A stretch of 64,000 bases of DNA from Fodinibius salinus (lineage in GTDB: Bacteria > Bacteroidota > Rhodothermia > Balneolales > Balneolaceae): contig NZ_VNHY01000001.1 in the NCBI RefSeq assembly GCF_008124865.1, positions 496,001 to 560,000 of the forward strand. Reading direction: 5' to 3'. A program made the position numbers and the translations under genes. Below the pieces are notes generated by a model. It had not been told where the DNA came from, made no database searches, and saw only the letters and a list, made by a program, of their open reading frames with translations. Shown here piece after piece: positions 45,552-53,871 of this stretch (position 1 is the first letter of the stretch; the number at the start of each line of letters is the position of its first letter).

Positions 45552-46904
45552 ATGGATATAGCGGTTATAGGCACCGGATATGTGGGGCTGGTCAGTGGCA
45601 CTTGCTTCGCCGATTCCGGCAATGATGTAACGTGTGTTGATATTGATGAAGACAAGGTGGCCCAGTTGCGCGACGGGCAGATCCCCATTTACGAGCCGGG
45701 CCTGGAGCCGATCTTCGCCCGCAGCATCCGCGAGGGACGGCTCCGCTTTACCACGGAGATCCAGCAGGCGGTAGGAGAGGCCGATATCGTGTTCTTGTGC
45801 TTGCCGACCCCGCCCGGCGGCGACGGGCAGGCCGACCTCTCGGCGGTCATGAGCGTGGCCGGACAGATAGGTCCGCTCCTCGAGGGGTATACTGTGGTTG
45901 TCAACAAGTCGACCGTGCCGGTCGGCACCGGCGACCGCCTCGAAGAGGCCATTGCCGAGAAAGCGAGCAGCGACCGCTTTGCTGTGGTCTCCAACCCCGA
46001 GTTCCTCCGCGAGGGGGCGGCCGTGGAAGACTTTATGAAGCCCGAACGCGTCGTTGTTGGCACCGACAGCGACCGGGCGGCCGAGACCATGACTACCCTG
46101 TACGAGCCGTTTGTACGCTCGGGGAATCCCATTATTACCATGGATCGCCGCAGCGCCGAGCTGACCAAATATGCTGCCAATGCGATGCTGGCCACCAAGA
46201 TTACCTTTATGAACGAAATCGCCAACATCTGCGAGCGGGTGGGCGGCAACGTAGACAACATCCGCCGGGGGATCGGTACCGACTCCCGCATCGGCAAGCG
46301 CTTTTTGTTTGCCGGCATCGGCTACGGAGGCAGCTGTTTCCCCAAGGACGTCCAGGCGATCCACCATACAGCCGGCGAGCATGGCTACGATTTTAAGATT
46401 GTGGATGCGGTGATGAGCGTGAACAACAGCCAGAAGACCTCCATTGTCCGCAAAATGGAGCGGTACTACGGCACCGATGACTTCAGCGGCAAGACCTTTG
46501 GGATGTGGGGGTTGAGCTTCAAGCCCGAGACCGATGACATCCGCGAGGCTCCGGCGCTGTATATTGCCGAAGAGCTGGTAGGCCGAGGGGCCAAGCTCCT
46601 AGCCTATGATCCGGAAGCTATTGGTACCTTTAAGGAAGCGACCAGCCAGGTTGTCCTCGACAATACCACCTTTGTCCACAACCAGCAGGAAGCCCTGGAC
46701 GACATAGATGCGCTCGTGATTTGTACCGAGTGGAACGAGTTTCGCCGGCCGACCGTCGACCGCTTCCAAGACCATATGAAGCAGCCGGTGATCTTTGACG
46801 GACGCAACCTGTATAACCTGGAACGAGCGGCCAAGGCAGGGATTACGTATATCAGTGTGGGACGTCCTGCGGTTGGAGTTGATGAAGAGCTTATTGAGAA
46901 ATAG
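45552..46904 (+). CDS. ugd: UDP-glucose 6-dehydrogenase
   Basis: Ugd oxidises UDP-glucose twice with NAD+ to UDP-glucuronate. The 450-residue protein has the Rossmann motif GTGYVGL near the start, STVPVGTGD, the helix with LTKYAANAMLATKITFMNEIAN (in part) and the catalytic Cys in GYGGSCFPKD. Length and motifs are normal. The base composition is not: 41 of 60 bases are G or C at 45661-45720 and again at 45961-46020, but only 28 of 60 at 45601-45660 and about half at the 3' end. The core from about 45650 to 46830 therefore seems to come from a GC-rich donor, while both ends are host-like. It precedes the decarboxylase gene. Confidence 0.95.
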   Translation: MDIAVIGTGYVGLVSGTCFADSGNDVTCVDIDEDKVAQLRDGQIPIYEPGLEPIFARSIREGRLRFTTEIQQAVGEADIVFLCLPTPPGGDGQADLSAVMSVAGQIGPLLEGYTVVVNKSTVPVGTGDRLEEAIAEKASSDRFAVVSNPEFLREGAAVEDFMKPERVVVGTDSDRAAETMTTLYEPFVRSGNPIITMDRRSAELTKYAANAMLATKITFMNEIANICERVGGNVDNIRRGIGTDSRIGKRFLFAGIGYGGSCFPKDVQAIHHTAGEHGYDFKIVDAVMSVNNSQKTSIVRKMERYYGTDDFSGKTFGMWGLSFKPETDDIREAPALYIAEELVGRGAKLLAYDPEAIGTFKEATSQVVLDNTTFVHNQQEALDDIDALVICTEWNEFRRPTVDRFQDHMKQPVIFDGRNLYNLERAAKAGITYISVGRPAVGVDEELIEK

Positions 46905-46998
46905 AATACTTGCTAATAGGAGTATAGATCTGACACCAGAACGTTCAACAGTAACGATTAATTTTTACAGTTTCTGTATTCTGAGTTTATAAATCTAC

Positions 46999-47952
46999 AT
47001 GAGCAAAAAGAAAAAACGTGTTCTCATCACTGGTGGCGCCGGATTTCTGGGTTCACATCTTTGTGATCGATATTTATCCGAAGGTTATGAAGTAATCTGC
47101 ATGGATAACCTTTCCACCGGCAGTGCCGATAATATTGCGCATTTAACAGGTAACGATCATTTTAGTTTTGTCAAACATGATGTGACGAATTACATCCACG
47201 TAGGTGGTGATCTTGATCTGATTTTGCACTTTGCGTCTCCCGCATCGCCGATAGATTACCTGGAAATGCCCATCCAGACCTTAAAGGTGGGATCACTCGG
47301 TACTCACAAGGCACTGGGTTTAGCAAAAGCTAAAGACGCTCGCTTTCTGCTGGCCTCTACCAGCGAAGTGTATGGTGATCCCAAGACCCACCCACAGGCC
47401 GAAGACTACTGGGGGAATGTGAACCCCATCGGTCATCGCGGGGTCTATGACGAAGCCAAACGATTTGCCGAAGCCATGGCCATGGCTTATCACCGGTATC
47501 ATGGTGTAGAAACGCGTATTGTACGAATTTTTAATACTTATGGTTCTCGGATGCGCATCCACGACGGACGCGCGCTGCCTACTTTCATGAGGCAGGCCCT
47601 GCGCGGGAATCCGTTGACCGTCTATGGAGACGGCTCGCAGACGCGTTCTTTTATGTATGTGGATGATCTGGTAGAAGGCGTTTGGCGATTATCCCAGAGT
47701 GACTATACCGAGCCGGTCAATATTGGTAACCCCCAAGAAATTAGTATCCTGGAATTTGCCAAAGAAATTATCGATCTGACTGGCTCTGACAGCAAAATAA
47801 CTTTTGAAGAACTACCCAAAGACGATCCACAAGTACGTCAGCCGGATATCAGCCAGGCAAAAAAGGTACTGGAGTGGGAGCCCAAGTACGATAGAAGGGA
47901 AGGACTGTCAAAGACTTTTGATTACTTTAAGAAGAAATCGCTGCCTGAGTAA
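46999..47952 (+). CDS. UDP-glucuronate decarboxylase (UDP-xylose synthase)
   Basis: An extended SDR enzyme of 317 residues that turns UDP-glucuronate to UDP-xylose. The NAD-binding motif is [17 protein letters not shown] (residues 10-26, GxxGxxG). [30 protein letters not shown] and the catalytic [10 protein letters not shown] (Tyr-x-x-x-Lys) are the signatures of the UXS branch, as is [16 protein letters not shown]. It uses the product of ugd directly upstream, so the two make UDP-xylose for surface glycans or lipids. Its base composition is ordinary for the window, in contrast to ugd. Its stop overlaps the NUDIX start. Confidence 0.92.
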   Translation: MSKKKKRVLITGGAGFLGSHLCDRYLSEGYEVICMDNLSTGSADNIAHLTGNDHFSFVKHDVTNYIHVGGDLDLILHFASPASPIDYLEMPIQTLKVGSLGTHKALGLAKAKDARFLLASTSEVYGDPKTHPQAEDYWGNVNPIGHRGVYDEAKRFAEAMAMAYHRYHGVETRIVRIFNTYGSRMRIHDGRALPTFMRQALRGNPLTVYGDGSQTRSFMYVDDLVEGVWRLSQSDYTEPVNIGNPQEISILEFAKEIIDLTGSDSKITFEELPKDDPQVRQPDISQAKKVLEWEPKYDRREGLSKTFDYFKKKSLPE

Positions 47953-48401
47953 TGAGTCGCCTTGTAGATGTGTATCCGTATAGCATAGAAAAAGATCAGA
48001 TTCAGTTTTTGGTATTGAAGCGATCAGCCGATGTTCGCTATGCCGGACAATGGCGTATGGTTGGCGGTAAGGTAAAAGAAAATGAAGAAGCGACAGATGC
48101 TGCTATCCGTGAATTAAAGGAAGAGACGGGATTAAGTCCTGATATTTTTTGGACAATTCCCTCGATAAATCAGTTTTATGACCAACAGTCTGATACTATT
48201 CACCATATTCCCGCTTTTGGGGCGCAGGTTAATCACAGTGAACAACTTAGCCTGAATCACGAGCACCGCGAATGGCAATGGGTTTTGGAAGATGACGTTG
48301 AAGACTATATTAAATGGCCGGAACAACGCAGGTTGATGAATCTACTTGCGAACATTGTTACAGATAATGAAATACTGGACGCGTGGATAAACAAACAGTA
48401 G
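47952..48401 (+). CDS. NUDIX hydrolase
   Basis: A 149-residue NUDIX pyrophosphohydrolase. The NUDIX box GGKVKENEEATDAAIRELKEETGL (key residues Gly, Glu, Arg-Glu-x-x-Glu-Glu) spans about residues 37-60. Substrate is unknown; the N-terminal VDVYPYSIEKDQIQFLVLKR resembles dihydroneopterin-triphosphate or general nucleotide pyrophosphatases. The start ATG overlaps the stop of the decarboxylase gene (TAATG), implying coupling. The 3' end overlaps the start of the barrel gene by 19 bases. Confidence 0.9.
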   Translation: MSRLVDVYPYSIEKDQIQFLVLKRSADVRYAGQWRMVGGKVKENEEATDAAIRELKEETGLSPDIFWTIPSINQFYDQQSDTIHHIPAFGAQVNHSEQLSLNHEHREWQWVLEDDVEDYIKWPEQRRLMNLLANIVTDNEILDAWINKQ

Positions 48402-49627
48402 AAAGGTTTAAGCGACATACTATTATTTTTGCGGCTTTATTCGTTGCAGTACTGGCATGTAGTCTTAAGAAGGCACATGCCCAAGAAAAATCATACGAAT
48501 TACTGCCTGCTCCTGATGTATGGTTCAATAGCACGGATGGAATTCGGATAGGTGGGCGTCTCCGTGGGCAGCAGGCCGGTACTTTTGGTGATGGTCCGCA
48601 TCGGCTGAATATGGGGCTGTGGCTTGGGACGAAGATACCTGACCATCCCGTTTCGTACTATCTTTCTTACACCGAACCTATTGCCAAACTTTCTGATTAT
48701 GGAAGCGAAGCAAGTATCAGGCTGGAAACGTCTTATCGCACAGGATTTCAACAGCACGGACTTTCTTTTAACAAGCGCTGGCAAAATGGTTTTAATGAAA
48801 AGAATTATAAAGAATTGTCTGTCGGTACTCGTGCAGAAGAACGATTTGATAACGAGTATCTACTTTATCCACAGCTTTGGCAGAATGATTGGTTGTATTT
48901 AGCTTCAATAGGTTACTTATCAACAAATGTAAATACGCTGGGGCGGCATCGCTTTTCGCTAAACCTGGATGTAAATATGGCGGGTAATTATGATCAGTTT
49001 GTGAGGGGAGAGGCTTCATACCAGCAGCAGGTTTCGCTTTCTTCAGCTTTTACGCTTACCGGCCGTATATATACCGGCATAGCATCGAATACGACCGCAC
49101 CGCAGTACTTATTTTCTCGTTCTTTGAAATCTGCTCATAAGTGGATGAACAGTGGTTTGACCCGCGCAAGAGGTACTATTCCTCCGTCTTGGATAAGAGC
49201 AGGTAATATCCAGATTACCGGTGGACCAAACTTGCGGGGATATGTAAGCTCTGATATCAATGTACTGAACAACTCGGCAGCTCCGTTGATTACTTCCTTT
49301 TCTGCATTGAATTTGCAGTTGAAGTATCCCAACCCCATTGGTAATGCTATTGATTCCATTCCAGTAGTAGGTGGAGTGATGGATTTAGACTCTTATTTAT
49401 TTTATGATGGCGGAACTTCACTCGGTATTACCGATGTCGAAGAGTCCAGACTGCTTTCTGATGCTGGATTGGGATTCACATTTTCCATCAATATTCCCGA
49501 TTATCTCGGTAAGCCCCGCGGCATTAACATCCGATATGATCTGCCGTTGTGGGTTTCTAATCCTGGGAATGAAAATTCCTTTAAGTTTCGGCAGGTCATT
49601 GGCATTAGTACTGTAATTGAGCTGTAA
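48383..49627 (+). CDS. Omp85-like outer-membrane beta-barrel protein
   Basis: A 414-residue exported protein starting at GTG 48383, inside the end of the NUDIX gene, with a signal peptide (HTIIFAALFVAVLACSLKKAHAQ). It has no POTRA repeats. The body is a series of amphipathic strands, and the Omp85 family motif GGPNLRGYVSSD is near residue 285. The last strands read INIRYDLPLWVS and FRQVIGISTVIEL. It is the surface-antigen/BamA superfamily barrel only; similar barrels follow M1-peptidase domains in some Bacteroidota proteins. The downstream pseudo-caspase gene begins at its stop codon, so the two proteins probably work together at the outer membrane. Confidence 0.78.
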   Translation: MDKQTVERFKRHTIIFAALFVAVLACSLKKAHAQEKSYELLPAPDVWFNSTDGIRIGGRLRGQQAGTFGDGPHRLNMGLWLGTKIPDHPVSYYLSYTEPIAKLSDYGSEASIRLETSYRTGFQQHGLSFNKRWQNGFNEKNYKELSVGTRAEERFDNEYLLYPQLWQNDWLYLASIGYLSTNVNTLGRHRFSLNLDVNMAGNYDQFVRGEASYQQQVSLSSAFTLTGRIYTGIASNTTAPQYLFSRSLKSAHKWMNSGLTRARGTIPPSWIRAGNIQITGGPNLRGYVSSDINVLNNSAAPLITSFSALNLQLKYPNPIGNAIDSIPVVGGVMDLDSYLFYDGGTSLGITDVEESRLLSDAGLGFTFSINIPDYLGKPRGINIRYDLPLWVSNPGNENSFKFRQVIGISTVIEL

Positions 49628-49631
49628 ATCA

Positions 49632-51383
49632 GTGAGGAAATTTTCCTACATATTGTTACTGGCGTTTTTTGCGGGTGGATTATGGAGCTGTACCAGCGGC
49701 CGTTGGATGGTCAAAGATCGTTCTGCTGTTGACACCACCGAGTACAAAGTGTTGGAGCAGAATCGATTTTTACAGCAGGCTGATTCTGTAAATCCCCAAA
49801 GCCCTACGTTGCAGCTTAATTTAATGTCTCGCACCAAATATCAGTATTCTCAACGGCTGCTGGCCGAGCGTCAAATTCAAGATTATAAGCTTCAGCCCGG
49901 TTTTATGGCCTTGGGATTAACAGGAGCCGCCTTGTCTTTTTATGGCGCCAACTCTTCGGCTTTCAGCAGTGGTAGATCAAGAGGCTATTCACTAACACTG
50001 AATGCTGTGGGGGTACTGTTGACGACAGCAAGTTTTCTAAACTTTAAGGCTGTTGGTGAGCCTCGACCTACCGGTGAAGAACGATACCTGCGCAATGTGG
50101 GCAACAGTATTCGCGTAGATACTGTACATATTCAATCAAAACCCAATGATAAGCCGTCTGTGACTATTCAATATGGTGATTTGACCATTTCAGAACAGCA
50201 GTTGACCATTAATAACGGCCAGCTAACTGTTCCACTGGCTGAACCGATTAATGAACTTAACCTAGAAGGGTCTGATCCCGGAACGGTCGGAGTATCTGTT
50301 GCTTTTGAAGATTCTACTTATTCTTATGAGTTCCCAATATCTGATGTACTGCAGCCGTACGCTAATGTCACTGCTCGGTTTTCGCCGCTAAGAAATACCT
50401 CCGATGATACGGCTGATAATATTGTGGCAGATTTGGTTGAGGGCAGTAAGCTGCAAATTAACAATACCAGTTTTGAAAATTGGTACCAGGTTTTATACGG
50501 TATTGCAGAGCATTATGTTGCCAAAGATGATGCCGAAATTGTTTGGCGTCCTTCCGATTTTAAGCAAGAAGAGCAGATCAAAACCGTTTCTCGTATTGCT
50601 TTCGGTGACGTAGATGTAGAGAGTAATATATCCATTTTAAGGGGAAATCATCCTAATGCCATTGGATTGATAATTACTAACGAAAATTATGCATCTGGTA
50701 ACGAGCGAATGTATGCTCACCGTGATGGCCGCCTAATCAAAACCTATTTAAACAATGCTATTGGTTATTCCGAAGAGCAGATTTATGAACTCCAAGATTT
50801 CAGCAATCCTTCTGAAGTCAGCCATATTCTCTCTGAAATTCGTTTAGCTGCCAATGAAGAATCAGAACTGACGGTATATTTGAGTGGTTATGGTCAGATT
50901 TCTGAAGGCAAGAATTCTACTGTCAGCATGCTGGGAGTTAGCACAGATACCTCCAGTGTACAGTCTGCTGTCTCTTTCAGGCAAATCTTAGAACAAATAA
51001 ATACCATAACTTCCGGACAGATACTCATTATTTCTGACCTTGATTTTAGTTCTTCCAGTCAATTAAAGAATTATAGTGCTGCCGAAAGGAATCGGCTGTT
51101 ATCAGCTTCATCAGAAGTATTGTTGGATGCTAATCCCCAGTCAGCCGTACTTTTTTCTTCGCGTCTTAATCAGCCTTCGGCACTATATCAATCCGTTCAG
51201 GAAGACAAGAAACACCACATTTTCCCCTACTTCTTTACCAAAGCATTACAGCAGCGAAACACTACGTTGACAGATATCTACCAGTATTTGCAGCGAAATG
51301 TATCTTATACAACGCGTAAATTGCATGATCGTCCTCAAGATCCTCTGTTGTTGGGCAATACAACCATAGATTTACAGAATTAA
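49632..51383 (+). CDS. Lipoprotein with degenerate caspase-like domain
   Basis: About 583 residues. The open frame could begin at TTG 49617, but GTG 49632 (MRKFSYILLLAFFAGGLWSC) gives a clean lipoprotein signal with lipobox Cys. The middle 150 residues hold hydrophobic turns and a beta region. From about residue 342, the pattern is that of caspase/metacaspase (C14) domains: NAIGLIITNENY, then AHRDGRLIKTYLNNAIGY. The catalytic His motif SGHG reads YLSGYGQ (Tyr at about 420), and the Cys motif DxCxSG reads ISDLDFSSS (Asp at about 471). Later HIFPYFFTKALQ and the C-terminal RPQDPLLLGN fit the family. Both catalytic residues are therefore lost: a pseudo-caspase, probably scaffolding or regulatory. 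It follows the barrel gene at once. Confidence 0.7.
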   Translation: MRKFSYILLLAFFAGGLWSCTSGRWMVKDRSAVDTTEYKVLEQNRFLQQADSVNPQSPTLQLNLMSRTKYQYSQRLLAERQIQDYKLQPGFMALGLTGAALSFYGANSSAFSSGRSRGYSLTLNAVGVLLTTASFLNFKAVGEPRPTGEERYLRNVGNSIRVDTVHIQSKPNDKPSVTIQYGDLTISEQQLTINNGQLTVPLAEPINELNLEGSDPGTVGVSVAFEDSTYSYEFPISDVLQPYANVTARFSPLRNTSDDTADNIVADLVEGSKLQINNTSFENWYQVLYGIAEHYVAKDDAEIVWRPSDFKQEEQIKTVSRIAFGDVDVESNISILRGNHPNAIGLIITNENYASGNERMYAHRDGRLIKTYLNNAIGYSEEQIYELQDFSNPSEVSHILSEIRLAANEESELTVYLSGYGQISEGKNSTVSMLGVSTDTSSVQSAVSFRQILEQINTITSGQILIISDLDFSSSSQLKNYSAAERNRLLSASSEVLLDANPQSAVLFSSRLNQPSALYQSVQEDKKHHIFPYFFTKALQQRNTTLTDIYQYLQRNVSYTTRKLHDRPQDPLLLGNTTIDLQN

Positions 51384-51386
51384 CAG

Positions 51387-52247
51387 ATGGCATACCTCTT
51401 TATCATCCTCAGTTCTGTATGTTCGCTGACAATTGCACATTTGCTTAAGCTAACGGAAGTGAAAGAACTGCGAACGCTTAATACGTTAACGGTTAACTAT
51501 ATAGTTGCGGCTGTTTTTGCGCTGGTTGTAGATTTAAACGGTAGTGGAACGACAAATTTGGGTTCGCAAACCACCGTCTTGCTTATATTTTGTGGCTTAG
51601 TAGGCGCCTTTTTTATTAGCAACTTTGTTGTTTATGGTAAATCGGTGCACACTAACGGAGTGGGGATCACCATTGCTTCTATGCGTATGTCATTGCTCAT
51701 TCCCGTGCTTATATCCGTCTTTTTCTACGTCGAATACCTAGACGGTGTAAGGCTGGCAGGTGTTGTGCTAGTCTTTGGAGCTATGGCACTGTTAGTCCCC
51801 AAAAAGAACAACAAGCTTAAAGTGGGGAGTATTAATGCCTCTTGGCTGCTGCTTATCATTTTTGTGCTGTCAGGTTTTGCGGATGCATCCCTGAAAATTT
51901 ATCAAGAAGAGTTCAGCACTAACCTTAACGAACTTACTTTTATGGGGATGATTTTTGTAGGTGCATTTATCATCGGGCTCCTTATTTGCATATTTCGAGA
52001 AGGGCCAATTATTCGAAAAAAAGAAGCTATGCTGGGAGCCGTCATCGGAATTCCCAATTTATACTCTTCAATTTTCTTAATTTATGCGCTTGATGGCATA
52101 AGTGGATCTGTTGCCTATCCCATTGTGAACATTTTGAACGTACTTGGTGGTACATTCTTGGGATTGCTGGTCTGGAATGATAAAGTTTCATACAAACAAT
52201 GGGCCGGTATCGCAGCCGCAATTATTGCAATCTTACTGTTGATATAG
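51387..52247 (+). CDS. DMT-superfamily transporter (EamA-like)
   Basis: A 286-residue membrane protein with about ten hydrophobic helices in two homologous halves, the layout of the drug/metabolite transporter superfamily. Helix 1 is AYLFIILSSVCSLTIAHLLK, and the last pairs are FLIYALDGISGSVAYPIVNI and VSYKQWAGIAAAIIAILLLI. The closing pattern is typical of EamA-type permeases. Substrate is unknown. It starts 3 bases after the pseudo-caspase gene and ends 13 bases before pta, so it is probably in the same transcript. No link of function with either neighbour is evident. Confidence 0.8.
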   Translation: MAYLFIILSSVCSLTIAHLLKLTEVKELRTLNTLTVNYIVAAVFALVVDLNGSGTTNLGSQTTVLLIFCGLVGAFFISNFVVYGKSVHTNGVGITIASMRMSLLIPVLISVFFYVEYLDGVRLAGVVLVFGAMALLVPKKNNKLKVGSINASWLLLIIFVLSGFADASLKIYQEEFSTNLNELTFMGMIFVGAFIIGLLICIFREGPIIRKKEAMLGAVIGIPNLYSSIFLIYALDGISGSVAYPIVNILNVLGGTFLGLLVWNDKVSYKQWAGIAAAIIAILLLI

Positions 52248-52260
52248 TGAAATTGATATA

Positions 52261-53250
52261 ATGGAATCCATAATTGAAGATATTCGAAATCGTGCATCAG
52301 AGAAAGGAAAGACAATTGTGTTCCCGGAAACCGATGACCCGCGCATATTGCAGGCTGCATGTCATTTGGTAACCCAAGATATCTGTGATGTTATACTCAT
52401 AGGTGATGAAAAAGAGGTTAATAAAAAAGCGAAGGAAGAAAAGGTTAAACTTCCGGCGGCAATACAATATCATTCCACCGCTGAGGTGACTGAAGAAATG
52501 GTAACACATTTGTACAACCGCAGAAAACATAAAGAAATATCTCGATATGAGGCAGAACAAAAACTGTCGCAAGATTCACTGTATTTTGGCGCCGCACTCG
52601 TAGCAGTAGGTGTTGCGGATGGTTGTGTAGCGGGATCGCTGGCTACCACGGGAGAGGTAATTCGAGCAGCTATCCATAATATAGGACTTAGAGAGGGAAC
52701 AGATATTGTCTCGAGTACATTTTTGATGGCACTGAAAGATGGACAAGTGCTTACCTATGCAGATTGTGGCGTCGTTCCTTATCCAGATGAAAAGGAACTA
52801 GCTGATATTGCTATTGAGTCAGCTCGAACTCACCGATTGCTAATGCAGGAGGAGGCAACGGTAGCTATGCTCTCATTTTCGACCAAGGGTAGTGCGAAAC
52901 ATGAGAAAACGCAACTAGTGACTAATGCTTTGGAAAAGGTGCAAAAAAAAGCTCCCGAATTACAGATTGACGGGGAATTGCAGTTTGATGCAGCTTTTGT
53001 ACCCGAAGTGGCAAAACGCAAAGCACCGGAATCCAATGTGGCAGGCAAAGCTAATACCTTTATTTTTCCCAACTTGGATGCGGGCAATATTGCCTATAAA
53101 ATTACCGAACGTCTGGCTGGAGCATCAGCTACCGGACCAATACTGCAGGGCTTAGCCCATCCAATGATGGATCTTTCCCGCGGGTGTAGCTGGCAGGATA
53201 TTGTGAATGCCAGCTGCGTAGCAATATTATTTGCAGGTCAAACATCTTGA
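52261..53250 (+). CDS. pta: Phosphate acetyltransferase
   Basis: Pta interconverts acetyl-CoA and acetyl phosphate. The 329-residue protein corresponds to the single-domain PTA_PTB form, without the long N-terminal regulatory region of the E. coli enzyme. Motifs are KGKTIVFPETDDPRILQAA, ADGCVAGSLATTGEVIRAA, VPYPDEKELADIAIESA, MLSFSTKGSAKHEKT and FPNLDAGNIAYKITERLAGA. Acetate kinase, the usual partner gene, is not adjacent. The stop is followed by a gene-poor 620 bases that hold a decayed gene on the other strand. Confidence 0.92.
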   Translation: MESIIEDIRNRASEKGKTIVFPETDDPRILQAACHLVTQDICDVILIGDEKEVNKKAKEEKVKLPAAIQYHSTAEVTEEMVTHLYNRRKHKEISRYEAEQKLSQDSLYFGAALVAVGVADGCVAGSLATTGEVIRAAIHNIGLREGTDIVSSTFLMALKDGQVLTYADCGVVPYPDEKELADIAIESARTHRLLMQEEATVAMLSFSTKGSAKHEKTQLVTNALEKVQKKAPELQIDGELQFDAAFVPEVAKRKAPESNVAGKANTFIFPNLDAGNIAYKITERLAGASATGPILQGLAHPMMDLSRGCSWQDIVNASCVAILFAGQTS

Positions 53251-53289
53251 GCCATATCGGCTTGTCCGGCCGTTATCCTAGCATTGCCT

Positions 53290-53603
53290 TAGCCAACTAT
53301 TGCTCCATAAGTCAGATGCAAAATTAGGGTCATAATTACATACTTAGATCCAGATTCTAGATAAAAGGGAGCATCAGCAGCAAGTTGACCGGCATATCCC
53401 AATCCAAAGAATCCCCAACCAATAATGGGACTCAATACAATCATCATAAAACCCTACAGGCCAAGCGCCAGGTAAATCCCATGCTTCACCGAAACATTAT
53501 TATCCAAGAAATAGATTGGTACTACAGACCCAAAAGCACCGTATCCAAAATCAATCAGTAATGGTAAAGGACTAATATTGAGGCCAAAATAATCAAAAAC
53601 TAT
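53290..53603 (-). pseudogene. Remnant of an integral membrane protein gene
   Basis: Read on the minus strand, this stretch codes for about 100 residues of hydrophobic protein: DYFGLNISPLPLLIDFGYGA, then VVPIYFLDNNVSVKHGIYLA. A TAG stop follows LALGL. The frame then continues without break as GFMMIVLSPIIGWGFFGLGY and a helix ending LILHLTYGAIVG before TAA at 53290-53292. No start codon or N-terminal half is left: another stop precedes DYFG. The shared frame on both sides of the TAG shows a once longer membrane protein gene. Family unknown; Gly- and Pro-rich helices with a terminal YGAIVG occur in small membrane proteins. Confidence 0.6.
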
Positions 53604-53871
53604 TTGTTAGATAGTCTCATTCTATTGGTTTTGTATGCATAATTCTGGCATTTTATAACTGAAAATAGAGGGGTGAACTAATAGTTTAATTTCATCGAAT
53701 TAAGTTTAACTTGCTAGTAAGTTTGCTTATATTTTGTGCTCAGAAACAAAGCGGGCAGATCGACCAATTTAGAATTAGTCTGCTTTAAGCTATTTTGCAG
53801 AACGTATCTAGCAGAACTGATGTTGACTAAGCTAATTATTAAACACCACAAAATACGGTATAGATATAGTT
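53604..53871 (+). other. Upstream region of the SUF operon
   Basis: AT-rich spacer of about 270 bases with no recognised gene. It must carry the promoter of sufB. I see no certain -7 element and no clear Fe-S-regulator site, and no other strong repeat. Confidence 0.4.

Noticed and set aside
45528-46382. 284-codon minus-strand frame and a 199-codon plus-strand frame inside ugd
   Set aside because: High GC removes stop codons in all frames here; the products are low-complexity Arg/Gly/Pro-rich and ugd is unambiguous.
53751-53850. Partial GCAGAAC repeat and AATTAGTC/GACTAAGCTAATT as an Fe-S regulator site before sufB
   Set aside because: The repeats are imperfect and do not match a known Rrf2/IscR-type site closely enough.
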